Origin: Paenibacillus sp. Root444D2
Lineage (GTDB): Bacteria > Bacillota > Bacilli > Paenibacillales > NBRC-103111
Reading direction: 5' to 3'
Assembly: GCF_001426375.1 (NCBI RefSeq)
Contig: NZ_LMEO01000014.1
Coordinates: 1 to 64,000, forward strand
DNA length: 64,000 nucleotides
Of this stretch, positions 34,882 through 44,578 are shown piece after piece. The notes under the pieces are model-generated. The model searched no databases. It had not been told where the DNA came from and saw only the letters and a list, made by a program, of their open reading frames with translations. The position numbers and the translations under genes were made by a program. The stretch's first letter is position 1. Each line of letters starts with the position of its first letter.

Positions 34882-36437
34882 GAATCTTGATTGTAGACGA
34901 TGAGGTTATTATACGAACAGGCCTTTGTACCGTAATTGATTGGAAAGAACTCGGTCTAGAACTGCTTCCGGCCGCCTCTTCCGCTGAAGAAGCCTTGGAG
35001 CGCATTCCTGAAGAGAAGCCGCATATTGTGCTGACCGATATTCGTATGTCAGGTATGGACGGTATCGAGCTTGCACGCGAGGTGAAAGCGATACTGCCGG
35101 ATACGGAGATCGTTATCCTGACGGGTTACGATGACTTCAGTTATGCTCAGCAGGCACTGCGCGAAGGTGTGACCGATTACTTGCTGAAGACAAGTCGTCC
35201 GGAAGAGATTATTAAAGCTGCGCTGAAAGCGAAGCAGAACATTATGGATAAATGGGAGTCGATTAAACAGGATAATCTTCAACAGGCTGCACTGCGCAAT
35301 CAGTTGTTGGAACGGGTGCTCAAAAGGGGCTTGAACGACGATAGGGAAGCCCAGGAACAGTTGCAAGTATGGTTTCGCAAGAATGGTGTAGATGTTCACC
35401 CAGAGTCAGGTGAGTCTGCAGCGATGCAAGTTCTCCTTATCTCTGTATCCGGATGGGGGGAGACGCCTATCTTGGAGCTTCTGCAAGGAGCCGCAGAGAA
35501 TATCCTCCTCGAGCTGCTCCCGTGCGTTACGCTTATGAAAAAGGACCATTTGCTGCTTGTCGTGCGTCACGAAGTTGGGCTTACTGATCAAGCTGGGCTG
35601 ACAAAGGCTCTTAAACGCGTTACCGAAACACTCAAATGCTCGGCTTTTGCAGCACTTGGAACTGTAACGCAGGATTACGAAGGCTTACGGGAATCTTATC
35701 GTACGGCGAAAGAAGTTTTTACTTACCAAGGGCTGCTAGGAGCACGAGGACTGTTTACGGTTGAAGATATCAGGGAGCGCAGCGGAGGTCGTACGGTTTG
35801 CACCGAGAAGGAAGAATCGGAGCTTACGGCGATCTTGATGAGCGGCAATGCCACAGAGCTGAGACACTGGGTGAACCAGAAGGTGCGGGCTCTAATGGAA
35901 GATGCCTCAGCGACGCCGCTGACGGTGCAGGGCTATTTGCAGTCAATGATCATAGCCGGTCATCGATGGCTTGAAAGGGCCAGTTCTTCCCAAGAGGGGA
36001 CGGTTCCTCTTAGTACACTCCCTACCTATGAGGGGGAAGGGCGTCCAGAAGAAGAAGTCTTTAAGGTGCTTTCTGCCGTAATGACGCGTTTTCATCAAGG
36101 CTTGGATCAGAATCGCTACGCCTATATTCACAAGTCCATTGCCTATATCCGGGACAATCTGCATCAGCCGATTTCACTTCAACAGGTGGCTGGATTCGTC
36201 CATGTGAATCCCAATCATTTTAGCGAGGTATTCAAGCGGGAGACAGGCTGTACGTATATCGAATTCGTTACTCAGGAACGGATGAAACGCGCTGTGGATA
36301 TCCTCCAGGGCACTCAGACCAAAGTCAGCGAAATTGCCAGAAGAGTTGGTTATGAAGATATCAAATACTTTACGCAGCAGTTCAAAAAGTATACAGGAAG
36401 AACGCCGTCTGAATTTCGACATGGGAATAAAGACTGA
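34878..36437 (+). CDS. YesN-type response regulator with AraC output domain
   Basis: 519 residues, ATG overlapping the kinase stop (ATGA). Receiver with VDDEVI, Asp in VLTDIRMSG, Thr in LTGYDDF, and LLKTSR where the usual K-P pair is K-T; a long linker; AraC HTH at about 415-515 (QPISLQQVAGFVHVNPNHFS, VSEIARRVGYEDIKYF, TGRTPSEFR). Likely activates the family-1 sugar transporter encoded 120 bases downstream. Confidence 0.93.
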   Translation: MRILIVDDEVIIRTGLCTVIDWKELGLELLPAASSAEEALERIPEEKPHIVLTDIRMSGMDGIELAREVKAILPDTEIVILTGYDDFSYAQQALREGVTDYLLKTSRPEEIIKAALKAKQNIMDKWESIKQDNLQQAALRNQLLERVLKRGLNDDREAQEQLQVWFRKNGVDVHPESGESAAMQVLLISVSGWGETPILELLQGAAENILLELLPCVTLMKKDHLLLVVRHEVGLTDQAGLTKALKRVTETLKCSAFAALGTVTQDYEGLRESYRTAKEVFTYQGLLGARGLFTVEDIRERSGGRTVCTEKEESELTAILMSGNATELRHWVNQKVRALMEDASATPLTVQGYLQSMIIAGHRWLERASSSQEGTVPLSTLPTYEGEGRPEEEVFKVLSAVMTRFHQGLDQNRYAYIHKSIAYIRDNLHQPISLQQVAGFVHVNPNHFSEVFKRETGCTYIEFVTQERMKRAVDILQGTQTKVSEIARRVGYEDIKYFTQQFKKYTGRTPSEFRHGNKD

Positions 36438-36559
36438 AGAATGTCCCCCTCTGCGCCGAAGTTTCTCCCGTACCCCCTCCTGAATATGTCCTCTATACTA
36501 AAGTTCATAGAGAGAGCTTGAGCTTATGTATCTAAGAAAACTTTAGGAGGTCTAAACAA

Positions 36560-37906
36560 ATGAAAAAGTCATTGATCGTTACACTGGCTGCTACGATGTC
36601 ATTAGCTTTATTAGCCGGTTGTGGTTCAAGTGAAACAAAAGAGGGTGCAGCAGGTACCACGTCTCCCAAATCGACGGATGCAGCCAAACCAGCTGAGAAA
36701 GTAAAATTATCGATTTGGCACAACTATACAGGCGAAGATCTTCGCGCCAAAACGATGCGTGAATATATGGAGAAGTTCAAGAAGGATCACCCGAATGTCG
36801 AATTAGATATACAGGGAATTCCGCCCGATGGTTACCGTCCGCGGTTGAAAACAGTTGCTGCCGCTAATGAAATGCCAGATCTTTTCGTGATGTGGCCAGG
36901 TGTCATGACCAAGGAATTCGTCAGTGGTGACTTGATTCAGCCGATTAATGAGCTGCTGGATAGCAAAGCGGAATGGAAGAACGGTTTTATGCCAGGGTCC
37001 TTTGATGACTTCACGATCTCAGGCAAAACCTACAGCGCACCGATGGCTCTATCTCCTACTTCGATCCTTTACTATAACAAAGAAATCTTTAACAAATATA
37101 ATGTACAGCCGCCTAAGACATGGGACGATCTCATGAAGCTGGTGGATACGTTCAAAAAGAATAATGTTACGCCAATCGCACTCGGCAACAAAGCGGCATG
37201 GGTTGCGCAGTCCAGCATTCTCAGCTCACTTGCAGACCGTGTAACGGGTACGGAATGGTTCCTGAAAGCAGTGGATCAGAATGGTGCTAAATTTACGGAT
37301 CCAGAATTCGTTCAAGCCTTGACGTATCTTCAACAGCTTGGTAAGGCTGGCGCTTTCCAAGAAGGCTTCAACAGCATTGATAATACACAAATGGAACAAA
37401 TGTTTGCTCAAGGTAAAGCGGCCATGATGATCGATGGTGGTTGGGCATTGCCGAACTTAGCGTCGAATACGTCCAAAGAAGCATTAGCTAACATGGCTGT
37501 TACCGTTCTGCCAACCGTGCCTAACGGCAAAGGTGATCCTAACACCCTTTCAGGCGTAGTAGGAACAGGACTTGGGATGAGTAAGAAAGTTACCGGCGCT
37601 CAGAAAGCCGCAGCCTACGAACTGATCTATACCTTGTCTGGCCCAGAAGCACAGAAAGCCATCTTGGAAAGCAACCAGCTCGTTAGCTACAAAGTAGATT
37701 TGGATACAACCAAAGTATCTTCCTTGTTTGCAGAAGTGTACAAAATGATGAACACGGTCAAGAAAACGCCAGTTTACGATGGCAAGCTTAGCTCCGCTAG
37801 TGCCGATGTCGTGAACAATGGTCTTCAAGAGCTCCTTATGGGGGGCAAGCCTGAGGACATTGCCAAAAAAATTCAAGACGCGCAAGCGAAAGCCGTCGGG
37901 AAATAA
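36560..37906 (+). CDS. Sugar ABC transporter solute-binding lipoprotein
   Basis: 448 residues, family 1 extracellular binding protein. Lipobox LLAGC (Cys22), mature part starts KLSIWHNYTGED; further family segments LFVMWPGVMTKEF, SPTSILYYNKEIFNKY, MMIDGGWALPNL. Binds an oligosaccharide outside the membrane and hands it to the two permeases that follow. No ATPase gene is present; these importers usually share an MsmX-type ATPase encoded elsewhere. Confidence 0.92.
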   Translation: MKKSLIVTLAATMSLALLAGCGSSETKEGAAGTTSPKSTDAAKPAEKVKLSIWHNYTGEDLRAKTMREYMEKFKKDHPNVELDIQGIPPDGYRPRLKTVAAANEMPDLFVMWPGVMTKEFVSGDLIQPINELLDSKAEWKNGFMPGSFDDFTISGKTYSAPMALSPTSILYYNKEIFNKYNVQPPKTWDDLMKLVDTFKKNNVTPIALGNKAAWVAQSSILSSLADRVTGTEWFLKAVDQNGAKFTDPEFVQALTYLQQLGKAGAFQEGFNSIDNTQMEQMFAQGKAAMMIDGGWALPNLASNTSKEALANMAVTVLPTVPNGKGDPNTLSGVVGTGLGMSKKVTGAQKAAAYELIYTLSGPEAQKAILESNQLVSYKVDLDTTKVSSLFAEVYKMMNTVKKTPVYDGKLSSASADVVNNGLQELLMGGKPEDIAKKIQDAQAKAVGK

Positions 37907-37918
37907 TGTATGGCCACA

Positions 37919-37956
37919 GGACTCCAGCCAAAGCCCGGCTGGAGCCTTTTTCAAAA
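37919..37956 (+). terminator. Intra-operon hairpin after the binding-protein gene
   Basis: CTCCAGCC / GGCTGGAG stem followed by CCTTTTTC. Probably a partial terminator that lowers expression of the permeases relative to the binding protein. Confidence 0.75.
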
Positions 37957-37977
37957 AAGATAGCAAGGAGGGAAGTT

Positions 37978-38853
37978 ATGACCGTATCCGCAAGAATCAG
38001 AGGATTCATTACCATAGGGCTGCTTCCGGCCTTAGTGCTCTATCTGTTTTTTGTCATTGTACCGATTTTCTGGTCGGCGTACTACGGATTTTTCGATTGG
38101 AAAGGTATCGGAGCAGCCAAATTTATCGGGTTTGACAACTACGCAGAAGTGATCCAAGATCCAATCTTCTGGAAAGCTTTTAAAAATAACATGCTTATCG
38201 TTGGAGCTTCCGTTTTCGGTCAGGTACCAATTGCTATGATACTAGCGCTTCTCCTCATGCGCAGTACGCTATTTCAACGTGTTATTCGAGCCTCCGTCTT
38301 TATGCCCATGGTGCTATCCTCGGTTGTTGTCGGGATCATCTGGGGATACATTTACCACCCGCAAATCGGTATTCTCAACTTCTTACTAGAGGGCATCGGG
38401 CTTGATAGCTGGAAGAAATCTTGGCTCTCCGATCCGAAAGTATCGATGTTCGCGCTCATGGTGCCGATCATCTGGAATTATATTGGTCCCTACATGATTA
38501 TGTTCATTGCCGCACTACAGAATATTTCACCGGAGATTGAAGATGCCGCTCAGCTGGACGGCGTGGGTCCGGTGCGCAAATTGTTTGCAGTGACATTGCC
38601 TATGATTTGGGATACCGTCAAGGTGGCCGTTGTGCTTTGCATATCCGGAAGCTTGAAGGCGTTCGATCTTATTTATGTCATGACGGGCGGTGGACCGGCG
38701 CACTCCACGGAACTGCTTGCTTCTTATATGTACAACAGCACATTCAATGTGTATCGTTTCGGTTTTGGCAGCGCCATTTCCACGGCAATTATTATTCTTA
38801 GCTTGTTCTTAATCGTTGGCAGCCAATATCTCATGAAACGAGACTATCGTTAG
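37978..38853 (+). CDS. Sugar ABC transporter permease (MalF type)
   Basis: 291 residues from ATG 37978 with AAGGAGG 6 bases upstream; the frame to 37906 crosses the hairpin and is not used. Six TM helices and the EAA loop EDAAQLDGVGPVRKLFAVTLPMI that contacts the ATPase. Works with the next permease. Confidence 0.93.
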   Translation: MTVSARIRGFITIGLLPALVLYLFFVIVPIFWSAYYGFFDWKGIGAAKFIGFDNYAEVIQDPIFWKAFKNNMLIVGASVFGQVPIAMILALLLMRSTLFQRVIRASVFMPMVLSSVVVGIIWGYIYHPQIGILNFLLEGIGLDSWKKSWLSDPKVSMFALMVPIIWNYIGPYMIMFIAALQNISPEIEDAAQLDGVGPVRKLFAVTLPMIWDTVKVAVVLCISGSLKAFDLIYVMTGGGPAHSTELLASYMYNSTFNVYRFGFGSAISTAIIILSLFLIVGSQYLMKRDYR

Positions 38854-38881
38854 GAAATAAATTCTCTCAGGAGGGACATCT

Positions 38882-39754
38882 ATGGAGCAGGTAGTATCGA
38901 TGCAGACGGGTTTTCCCGCTGGAGGTAAGAAGCGAAGAGGGTGGGCGCGCGGTGTCATCAACGTCTGTTTGACCCTGTATGCACTTGTCACGCTGTACCC
39001 GTTGATTTGGTTATTTATGAGTGCTTTAAAGTCCAATGAGGAATTTCATTCGCGGCCCTTTTTACTGCCGACTGTTTGGAAATGGGACAATATCGTCCGG
39101 GCATGGAAAGTATCTGGAATGGGCCTTTCACTCTGGAACTCTACCGTAGTGACGGTGGCCTCACTGGTACTGACCCTAGTCATTGGAGCGCTGGCAGCCT
39201 TTGTTTTATCGCGTTTTGAATTTAAATGGAAGCCATTTTTTATGGGCTTATTCCTACTTGGAATGCTTATTCCAATCCATAGTACACTCGTACCTCTATT
39301 TATTATTATGAAAAAAATCGGCCTGCTGAACTCGTACGGCGCACTCATTTTACCTTATGTGGCCTTTGAACTGCCATTAGCCATCTTCGTCATCGCGGCT
39401 TATTTAATTACGATTCCCAAAGAAATTGAAGAAGCGGCGTTAATCGATGGCACTGGCTATTGGGGCATTTTCTTTCGGATGATGCTTCCGCTTAGCTTGC
39501 CAGCGCTCTCTACGGTTGCGATCTTAGGATTTTTACGTTTTTGGAATGATTTCGCGTTCGCGCTAGTCTTTATCAGCAAGCCTGCGCTTAAGACAGTTCC
39601 GCTGAGTTTATCTGCTTTTGCTACAGGGTATATGACCGATTACGAATTGACGATGGCTGCACTTGCCATTGCCGTACTGCCAACCATTATCGTGTTCTTG
39701 CTGTTCCAGGAGCAGATCATGAAGGGAATGACGGCTGGTGCTGTCAAAGGATAA
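38882..39754 (+). CDS. Sugar ABC transporter permease (MalG type)
   Basis: 290 residues, six TM helices, EAA loop EEAALIDGTGYWGIFFRMMLPL and the typical C-terminus KGMTAGAVKG. ATG follows AGGAGGGACATCT. Last gene of the operon before a strong terminator. Confidence 0.93.
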   Translation: MEQVVSMQTGFPAGGKKRRGWARGVINVCLTLYALVTLYPLIWLFMSALKSNEEFHSRPFLLPTVWKWDNIVRAWKVSGMGLSLWNSTVVTVASLVLTLVIGALAAFVLSRFEFKWKPFFMGLFLLGMLIPIHSTLVPLFIIMKKIGLLNSYGALILPYVAFELPLAIFVIAAYLITIPKEIEEAALIDGTGYWGIFFRMMLPLSLPALSTVAILGFLRFWNDFAFALVFISKPALKTVPLSLSAFATGYMTDYELTMAALAIAVLPTIIVFLLFQEQIMKGMTAGAVKG

Positions 39755-39756
39755 CT

Positions 39757-39808
39757 AAAATCGCCATCCTTGGATTCCGAAAAAGAATCCTAAGGGTGGC
39801 GATTTTTA
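39757..39808 (+). terminator. Terminator of the sugar ABC operon
   Basis: Long stem AAAATCGCCATCCTTGGATTC / GAATCCTAAGGGTGGCGATTTT with few mismatches and a T tract. Confidence 0.92.
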
Positions 39809-39888
39809 TTTATGTACATGATCATCCCTCAAGCTCGTCCTCATAGTTTACTAACAAAATTATGCTACGATTTTGGAGGGGGGATAGC

Positions 39889-40983
39889 ATGAATGACATT
39901 ACTTTTGAAACATTACAGGATTTGATTGCCAATTTCTCTATCGTCACCGCTTATTTATTTTTGACCAGTCAAGTGATTTATAAGGATTGGAACTTAGGTA
40001 CGCCTACTACTCTGTATACCAGACTTCATATAGGCGTTTTAACTGGCATTTTAGGTATTGTCCTTATGGAATTTACAGTTGAGCTGAACGGTACGATTTT
40101 GGATTTTAGACATCTGGCAGTTACGATAGCGGCACTATTCGGAGGAGTTTACTCTGCCATAGTTACGGGGATCATTATCTCCCTTATGCGTTTATTGGCA
40201 TTTGGCGCACTAAGTCCTGCTACTATTTTCGCTGCTTCAAACACTCTTTTAATTTCGATTATGATTGGTTTGGTTTGTACAAGGAACCTATCCTATTGGA
40301 AGAAATGGACGTATGCTCTATTGGTTAACAATCTCTTTACGATCATCACTTTTCATATCAATATGGGGAATAAGGGTACGATTCCGTCCCTTATCTATTT
40401 GATAATGATGACTTTAGGCGGAACGTTAACAGCTTATTTGACACAATTTCTGATTAAAGCGAAAACCCATTTCCAAATGATTGAAAAGGCAGCTACGTTT
40501 GATTTTCTTACTGAGCTCAATAACCATCGTACATTTGATGAGGCATTCAATTCTTTATTGCTGGAAGCAAAGGATAAGGACGAAGCCTTGACCTTGATGA
40601 TCATTGATATTGACCATTTTAAAAGAGTGAATGATACCTACGGTCATCCTAATGGGGATACGGTGTTAAAACAATTGGGGAAATTGTTAAAAGATGCCTC
40701 TCGCTCTTTCGATATCGTATCACGTATCGGTGGGGAAGAGTTCGCTATCTTGCTATACGATTGTCCACATAAACATGCCTTAATCATTGGGGAGCGAATT
40801 AGAATGGCTGTCAAAAACCAGGAATTTCTGCTGAATGAGGGGAAGGTCATACAGATTACGGTATCTGTAGGCGTTGCCACATACCCTGATACCAATGAGA
40901 ATATCATAGAAGAAGCAGATAAGGCTCTGTATAAAGCCAAATCATCTGGTAGGAATTTGGTTTGTTCGAATCAATCTGCTTGA
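39889..40983 (+). CDS. Membrane diguanylate cyclase with 5TM sensor
   Basis: 364 residues from ATG 39889 (GGAGGGGGG upstream); the frame from 39862 is not needed. Five or six TM helices (about 8-195) of the 5TMR-LYT sort, then a GGDEF domain with DFLTELNNHRTFDEAF, IDIDHFKRVNDTYGHPNGD and the active signature GGEEF. The inhibitory site RSFD lies five residues before it, so product feedback is expected. Makes c-di-GMP in response to an unknown membrane signal. Monocistronic. Confidence 0.92.
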   Translation: MNDITFETLQDLIANFSIVTAYLFLTSQVIYKDWNLGTPTTLYTRLHIGVLTGILGIVLMEFTVELNGTILDFRHLAVTIAALFGGVYSAIVTGIIISLMRLLAFGALSPATIFAASNTLLISIMIGLVCTRNLSYWKKWTYALLVNNLFTIITFHINMGNKGTIPSLIYLIMMTLGGTLTAYLTQFLIKAKTHFQMIEKAATFDFLTELNNHRTFDEAFNSLLLEAKDKDEALTLMIIDIDHFKRVNDTYGHPNGDTVLKQLGKLLKDASRSFDIVSRIGGEEFAILLYDCPHKHALIIGERIRMAVKNQEFLLNEGKVIQITVSVGVATYPDTNENIIEEADKALYKAKSSGRNLVCSNQSA

Positions 40984-41085
40984 ATGAATCATAGAAGATA
41001 TTACCTGGAAATATTTTTCAGGTTATTCTCGCGGCACCCTTAAAGCTAAAAAAGATCCCCGCCCGCAAGATGACTTTCGTTGGGA

Positions 41086-41210
41086 TATTAGATAATAGGT
41101 AAATAGATAAAAGGAAATAGGTAAAAGAAAATAGATAAAAGAAAATAGGTAAATAAGGAAATAGGGGAAGTAGGTAAACTGAGGTAAACAGGTAGGGTAA
41201 TAGGAAGGCA
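41086..41210. repeat. Purine-rich simple repeat
   Basis: Imperfect repeats of GGTAAATAGATAAAA / GGAAATAGGTAAAAGAAAATA over about 120 bases directly before composite element copy 2. Non-coding; the three minus-strand frames through it are low-complexity Leu/Phe/Tyr/Pro strings. Confidence 0.85.
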
Positions 41211-41402
41211 AGTTGTACATCGTACAACAATTTCCTTGATTTTTTCCCTGACAAGCAGAAGATGTTGCATATCGTGCAACAATTTAGCCTTTTTATCGCT
41301 GAAAAGCTACTATTCGGCTAAAATTGTTGTATTATTTGCAACATTCACGGGGAAAACACAGATTAACTTGCGTAATGTTGCATGAAATACAACATTACGC
41401 AA
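41211..41402. repeat. Composite element, four phased 19-bp inverted repeats (copy 2)
   Basis: Sites 41211-41229 (first base A), 41263-41281, 41325-41343 and 41376-41394, at distances 52, 62 and 51. Central stem TTTAGCC (41283-41289) / GGCTAAA (41316-41322). Site 4 is extended to 15-bp arms (41368-41382, 41388-41402) with one mismatch. Lies between the convergent diguanylate cyclase and SDR genes; the gap 40984-41431 holds no gene. Confidence 0.85.
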
Positions 41403-41431
41403 ACGATTAAGCAAATGATCCTACAAATCAC

Positions 41432-42289
41432 TCATGACTTGCCCTTGCGCGTCATCTCCGCAAGCCCAACCCACTGCTCCTCGGTCACCTCGAGCAGATC
41501 GTTGAACTGCCCGGCGCCCTGCAGCCATTCGCCGCCGTCGATCGTGACCACTTCGCCGTTAATGTAGGCGGCGTAGTCCGAAATCAGATAAGCCGCGAGG
41601 CTCGCGAGCTCATCCTTCTCACCGACCCGCCGCAGCGGCACGCGGTTCAAGAGCTTCTCCGACAGCTCAGGCGTCGGAGCCAGCCGGCTCCACGCGCCGT
41701 CGGTCGGGAATAGCCCCGGCGCGATGGCGACTTGCCGGATGCCGTGCCGCGCCCACTCGACGGCAAGCGAGCGCGTCAGCGCAAGCACGCCGGCCTTGGC
41801 CGCAGCCGACGGTACAACGAAGGCCGAGCCAGTGGAGGCGTAAGAGGTGACGATGTTCAGCATCGTACCGCCGACGCCTTGCTCGATCCATCTTTTGCCC
41901 ACTTCTAACGTGGTGTAGAACGTCCCGTGAAGGACGATATTCAGCACCGCATCCACGGCGCGAGGGGATAAATGTTCTGTCGGGCTGGCGAAGTTGCCGG
42001 CTGCATTATTAATCAATACATCGATACGGCCATAGTGCTGTTCCACAGCGGCCACCATCTCGGCAACTTGAAGCGGGTCACGAACGTCACAGCTTTTGTA
42101 GAATACTTCTTTGCCATCACTGCCCATTTCGGCAGCTGCTTTAGCAAGTACCTCCTCGCGTCGGCTGGTAATCGCGAGTTTAGCGCCTAACGTCAGAAAT
42201 TTCTCGCCCATTGCTCGCCCCAGACCGGTACCGCCGCCTGTAATAAGAATAACTTTATCCTTCAGCAAGGTTGAATCGAACATATCCAT
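41432..42289 (-). CDS. SDR oxidoreductase, 2,4-dienoyl-CoA reductase-like
   Basis: 285 residues. Rossmann fold with GGGTGLGRAMGEKF, CDVRD, NNAAGNF. In place of the usual YxxxK the active site reads PSAAAKAGVLALTRSLAVEW, as in bacterial and mitochondrial 2,4-dienoyl-CoA reductases. The enzyme would use NADPH to reduce dienoyl-CoA from polyunsaturated fatty acids. ATG 42289 has GGAGGG 4 bases upstream; ATG 42283 is also possible. Third gene of a minus-strand cluster with an acyl-CoA synthetase and a thioesterase. The 3' half is markedly G+C-rich. Confidence 0.85.
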   Translation of the reverse strand: MDMFDSTLLKDKVILITGGGTGLGRAMGEKFLTLGAKLAITSRREEVLAKAAAEMGSDGKEVFYKSCDVRDPLQVAEMVAAVEQHYGRIDVLINNAAGNFASPTEHLSPRAVDAVLNIVLHGTFYTTLEVGKRWIEQGVGGTMLNIVTSYASTGSAFVVPSAAAKAGVLALTRSLAVEWARHGIRQVAIAPGLFPTDGAWSRLAPTPELSEKLLNRVPLRRVGEKDELASLAAYLISDYAAYINGEVVTIDGGEWLQGAGQFNDLLEVTEEQWVGLAEMTRKGKS

Positions 42290-42343
42290 CGCGCCCTCCA
42301 TCATCAGTTTACGCTGCTAATAATTAATGCTGTGAATGCTGCT

Positions 42344-42802
42344 CTATTGCTGCTGCTCTAGGAACGCAGCTTCGAATTGCTCGATCCGGCTTGCTAAATC
42401 TTCTGGAAGCGGGGTGCCTTTTTGTGTATGAACATCGACATAGACGCCAGTGCTGGTAGCGAAGCTCACAAGCTGCTTATTCTCCCGCTTAACAATGGCA
42501 TACTGAGTTTCAATCGATGAAGTGCCGATCCGGCTCACTTTCATATAAATATCGAGGTTATCGTTAAAATGAGCTTGAGACTTATATTCGACGCTTTGGC
42601 TGACGAGAAAGAAGGTTTTATCAGCCAGATTACCATCCGCATTTGCAAAAAATAAACCCAAACCATTCATATACTCACAGCGGGCTTGCTCCATATAAAT
42701 GACAGAAGAAAGGTGACTCAGGTGTCCGTTCGCATCGGTTTCACAGAAACGAACTTTCGTTGGTGTATAAAAGCGGAAGCCCTCTAATTCGAAATTGTTC
42801 AT
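42344..42802 (-). CDS. Acyl-CoA thioesterase, hotdog fold (YbgC-like)
   Basis: 152 residues, 4HBT family. The core reads TKVRFCETDANGHLSHLSSVIYMEQAR, with the catalytic Asp in ETDANGH and the long hotdog helix after it; FFLVSQSVEYKSQ forms the next strands. Hydrolyses acyl-CoA. Starts 6 bases after the synthetase stop codon. Confidence 0.87.
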   Translation of the reverse strand: MNNFELEGFRFYTPTKVRFCETDANGHLSHLSSVIYMEQARCEYMNGLGLFFANADGNLADKTFFLVSQSVEYKSQAHFNDNLDIYMKVSRIGTSSIETQYAIVKRENKQLVSFATSTGVYVDVHTQKGTPLPEDLASRIEQFEAAFLEQQQ

Positions 42803-42808
42803 TGCGAT

Positions 42809-44428
42809 CTAGTCTCCTGTAAAGTAGGTTTGATACTGCTCGCGAAGCTCGCGTTTCATAAATTTACCGACCGACGATTTAGGTATTTCGTGGAGGAACA
42901 CAACATCGTCCGGAATCCACCACTTCGTGAATTTGTTTGCCAAAAAGGTGAGTAAATCTTCTTTGTTGTCATCCGTTTGTAATGCGGCGTCTTTCAGGAC
43001 GACGAAGGCGAGAGGCCGTTCACCCCATTTGGGGTGCGGCACGCCGATGACACAAGCCTCGAACACATTCGGATGCGCCATTAATGCGTTTTCTAAGTCG
43101 AGAGATGAGATCCATTCCCCGCCGCTTTTGACCAGATCTTTGGCCCTATCCACCAGCTTCACAAATCCCTCAGGATCAATAACCGCGATATCTCCGCTGT
43201 AAAACCAACCGTCCTGGAACGATTCCTGCGTTCGGGCATCTTTGTAGTATTCCGTAGCTACCCATGGCCCGCGCAGTAGGATTTCACCCATTTCCTTACC
43301 ATCCCAAGCTACCTCACCACGAGGTCCGACGATTTTCATATCAAGTCCAGGCACTAGCAGGCCCTGAGTAGCCCTCGCATCGTACTGTTCATCGTATGAG
43401 GCCTCTTCCTGATAGCTTTTGAGGCGGGCGACGGTAACGAGAGGACACGTTTCTGTCATCCCATAGGCATGATAGAATGGAACCTTGAGCCGCTGCTCGT
43501 AGCTTTCAATCAGACTGCGCGGGGCAGCAGATCCACCACAGATAACTGCGCGAAGGGATGATAAGTCTACTTGCAGTAATTCCTGCACCTTAAGTGCGGC
43601 TGTCCATACTGTTGGAACACCAGCAGCAATCGTTACTTTCTCCTCAGCGATCAAACGAAGCAGGATGTCCGGTGTCGGCGAAGGTCCCGGAAGCACTTGC
43701 TTGCTGCCGAACCAGACAGATGCGAATGGAAGTCCCCAAGCATTAACGTGAAACATCGGCACAATAGGCAGAACCGTGTCGCGTTCAGAGAGTCCTAGTG
43801 TATCCGCCAAGCCAATGGAGAGGGAATGCAGGTAGATCCCGCGATGGGAATACACCACACCCTTGGGATTACCCGTTGTCGCAGATGTATAACAGATGCC
43901 TGCGGGAGCGCTTTCATTTATATCGGCAGCGTATATATACTGAGGGTCGCCGCCCTCTATCATGTTCTCATATAAATAGACGGGATGTAAAGAAGTAGGC
44001 GGCAATTCCTTTTTGTCCGTCATCAAAATATAGCCTTCTATCGTCGTAAGTTGATCCTGAATCTTCTCGATGATAGGGAGTAAGGTCTCATCAACGAAGA
44101 GGAAACGATCTTCCGCATGATTAAGAATATACGCAATATGCTCAGCGGGGAGTCGGATGTTGACGGTGTGCAGCACAGCCTCCATGCAGGGGATGGCGAA
44201 ATAAGCCTCTAGATGCCAGTGATGATTCCAAGCAAAAGTAGCAACCCGATCTCCAGGCTTTACACCAAGTGCTTGCAAGGAGCTGGATAACTGCTTCGCT
44301 CTTCTCCCAAAATCAGCGTACGTATACCGATGGATACCGGTGCTTGTACGTGAAACAACCTCTTTTTTGGGGAACAGGGTTTGTGAACGTTCAAAGAGAG
44401 AGCGCAGCGTTAATGGGAAATTTCCCAT
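42809..44428 (-). CDS. Acyl-CoA synthetase (AMP-forming)
   Basis: 539 residues, ANL superfamily. AMP-binding P-loop YTSATTGNPKGV (Ala for the usual Gly), HAYGMTETCPL, YSGDIAVIDPEGFVKLVDRAKD hinge region, and the C-terminal catalytic Lys in PKSSVGKFMKRELREQY. Activates a medium or long fatty acid to its CoA ester at the cytoplasmic side. First gene of the cluster with thioesterase and dienoyl-CoA reductase, pointing to fatty-acid activation and breakdown. Confidence 0.9.
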   Translation of the reverse strand: MGNFPLTLRSLFERSQTLFPKKEVVSRTSTGIHRYTYADFGRRAKQLSSSLQALGVKPGDRVATFAWNHHWHLEAYFAIPCMEAVLHTVNIRLPAEHIAYILNHAEDRFLFVDETLLPIIEKIQDQLTTIEGYILMTDKKELPPTSLHPVYLYENMIEGGDPQYIYAADINESAPAGICYTSATTGNPKGVVYSHRGIYLHSLSIGLADTLGLSERDTVLPIVPMFHVNAWGLPFASVWFGSKQVLPGPSPTPDILLRLIAEEKVTIAAGVPTVWTAALKVQELLQVDLSSLRAVICGGSAAPRSLIESYEQRLKVPFYHAYGMTETCPLVTVARLKSYQEEASYDEQYDARATQGLLVPGLDMKIVGPRGEVAWDGKEMGEILLRGPWVATEYYKDARTQESFQDGWFYSGDIAVIDPEGFVKLVDRAKDLVKSGGEWISSLDLENALMAHPNVFEACVIGVPHPKWGERPLAFVVLKDAALQTDDNKEDLLTFLANKFTKWWIPDDVVFLHEIPKSSVGKFMKRELREQYQTYFTGD

Positions 44429-44515
44429 GTGGAAACACCTCCGGAGATTGTCTGATTCTATTGTAATATATAAGCCGGAAGGACAGGATATGTCCCCAAA
44501 AACAAGTGATTGTAA

Positions 44516-44564
44516 ATAAAAAACCGACTCCGCCGCATGTGGACCATGCAGATGGAATCGGTTT
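44516..44564 (-). terminator. Terminator of the HAD phosphatase gene
   Basis: Read on minus: AAACCGATTCC ... GGAGTCGGTTTTTT, with an inner GCATGG/CCACATGC stem and a T tract. Confidence 0.88.
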
Positions 44565-44578
44565 AACGCTATCAGCTC

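Noticed and set aside
41018-41282. Three overlapping minus-strand frames rich in Leu, Phe, Tyr and Pro
   Set aside because: Translations of the purine-rich simple repeat; no start signals.
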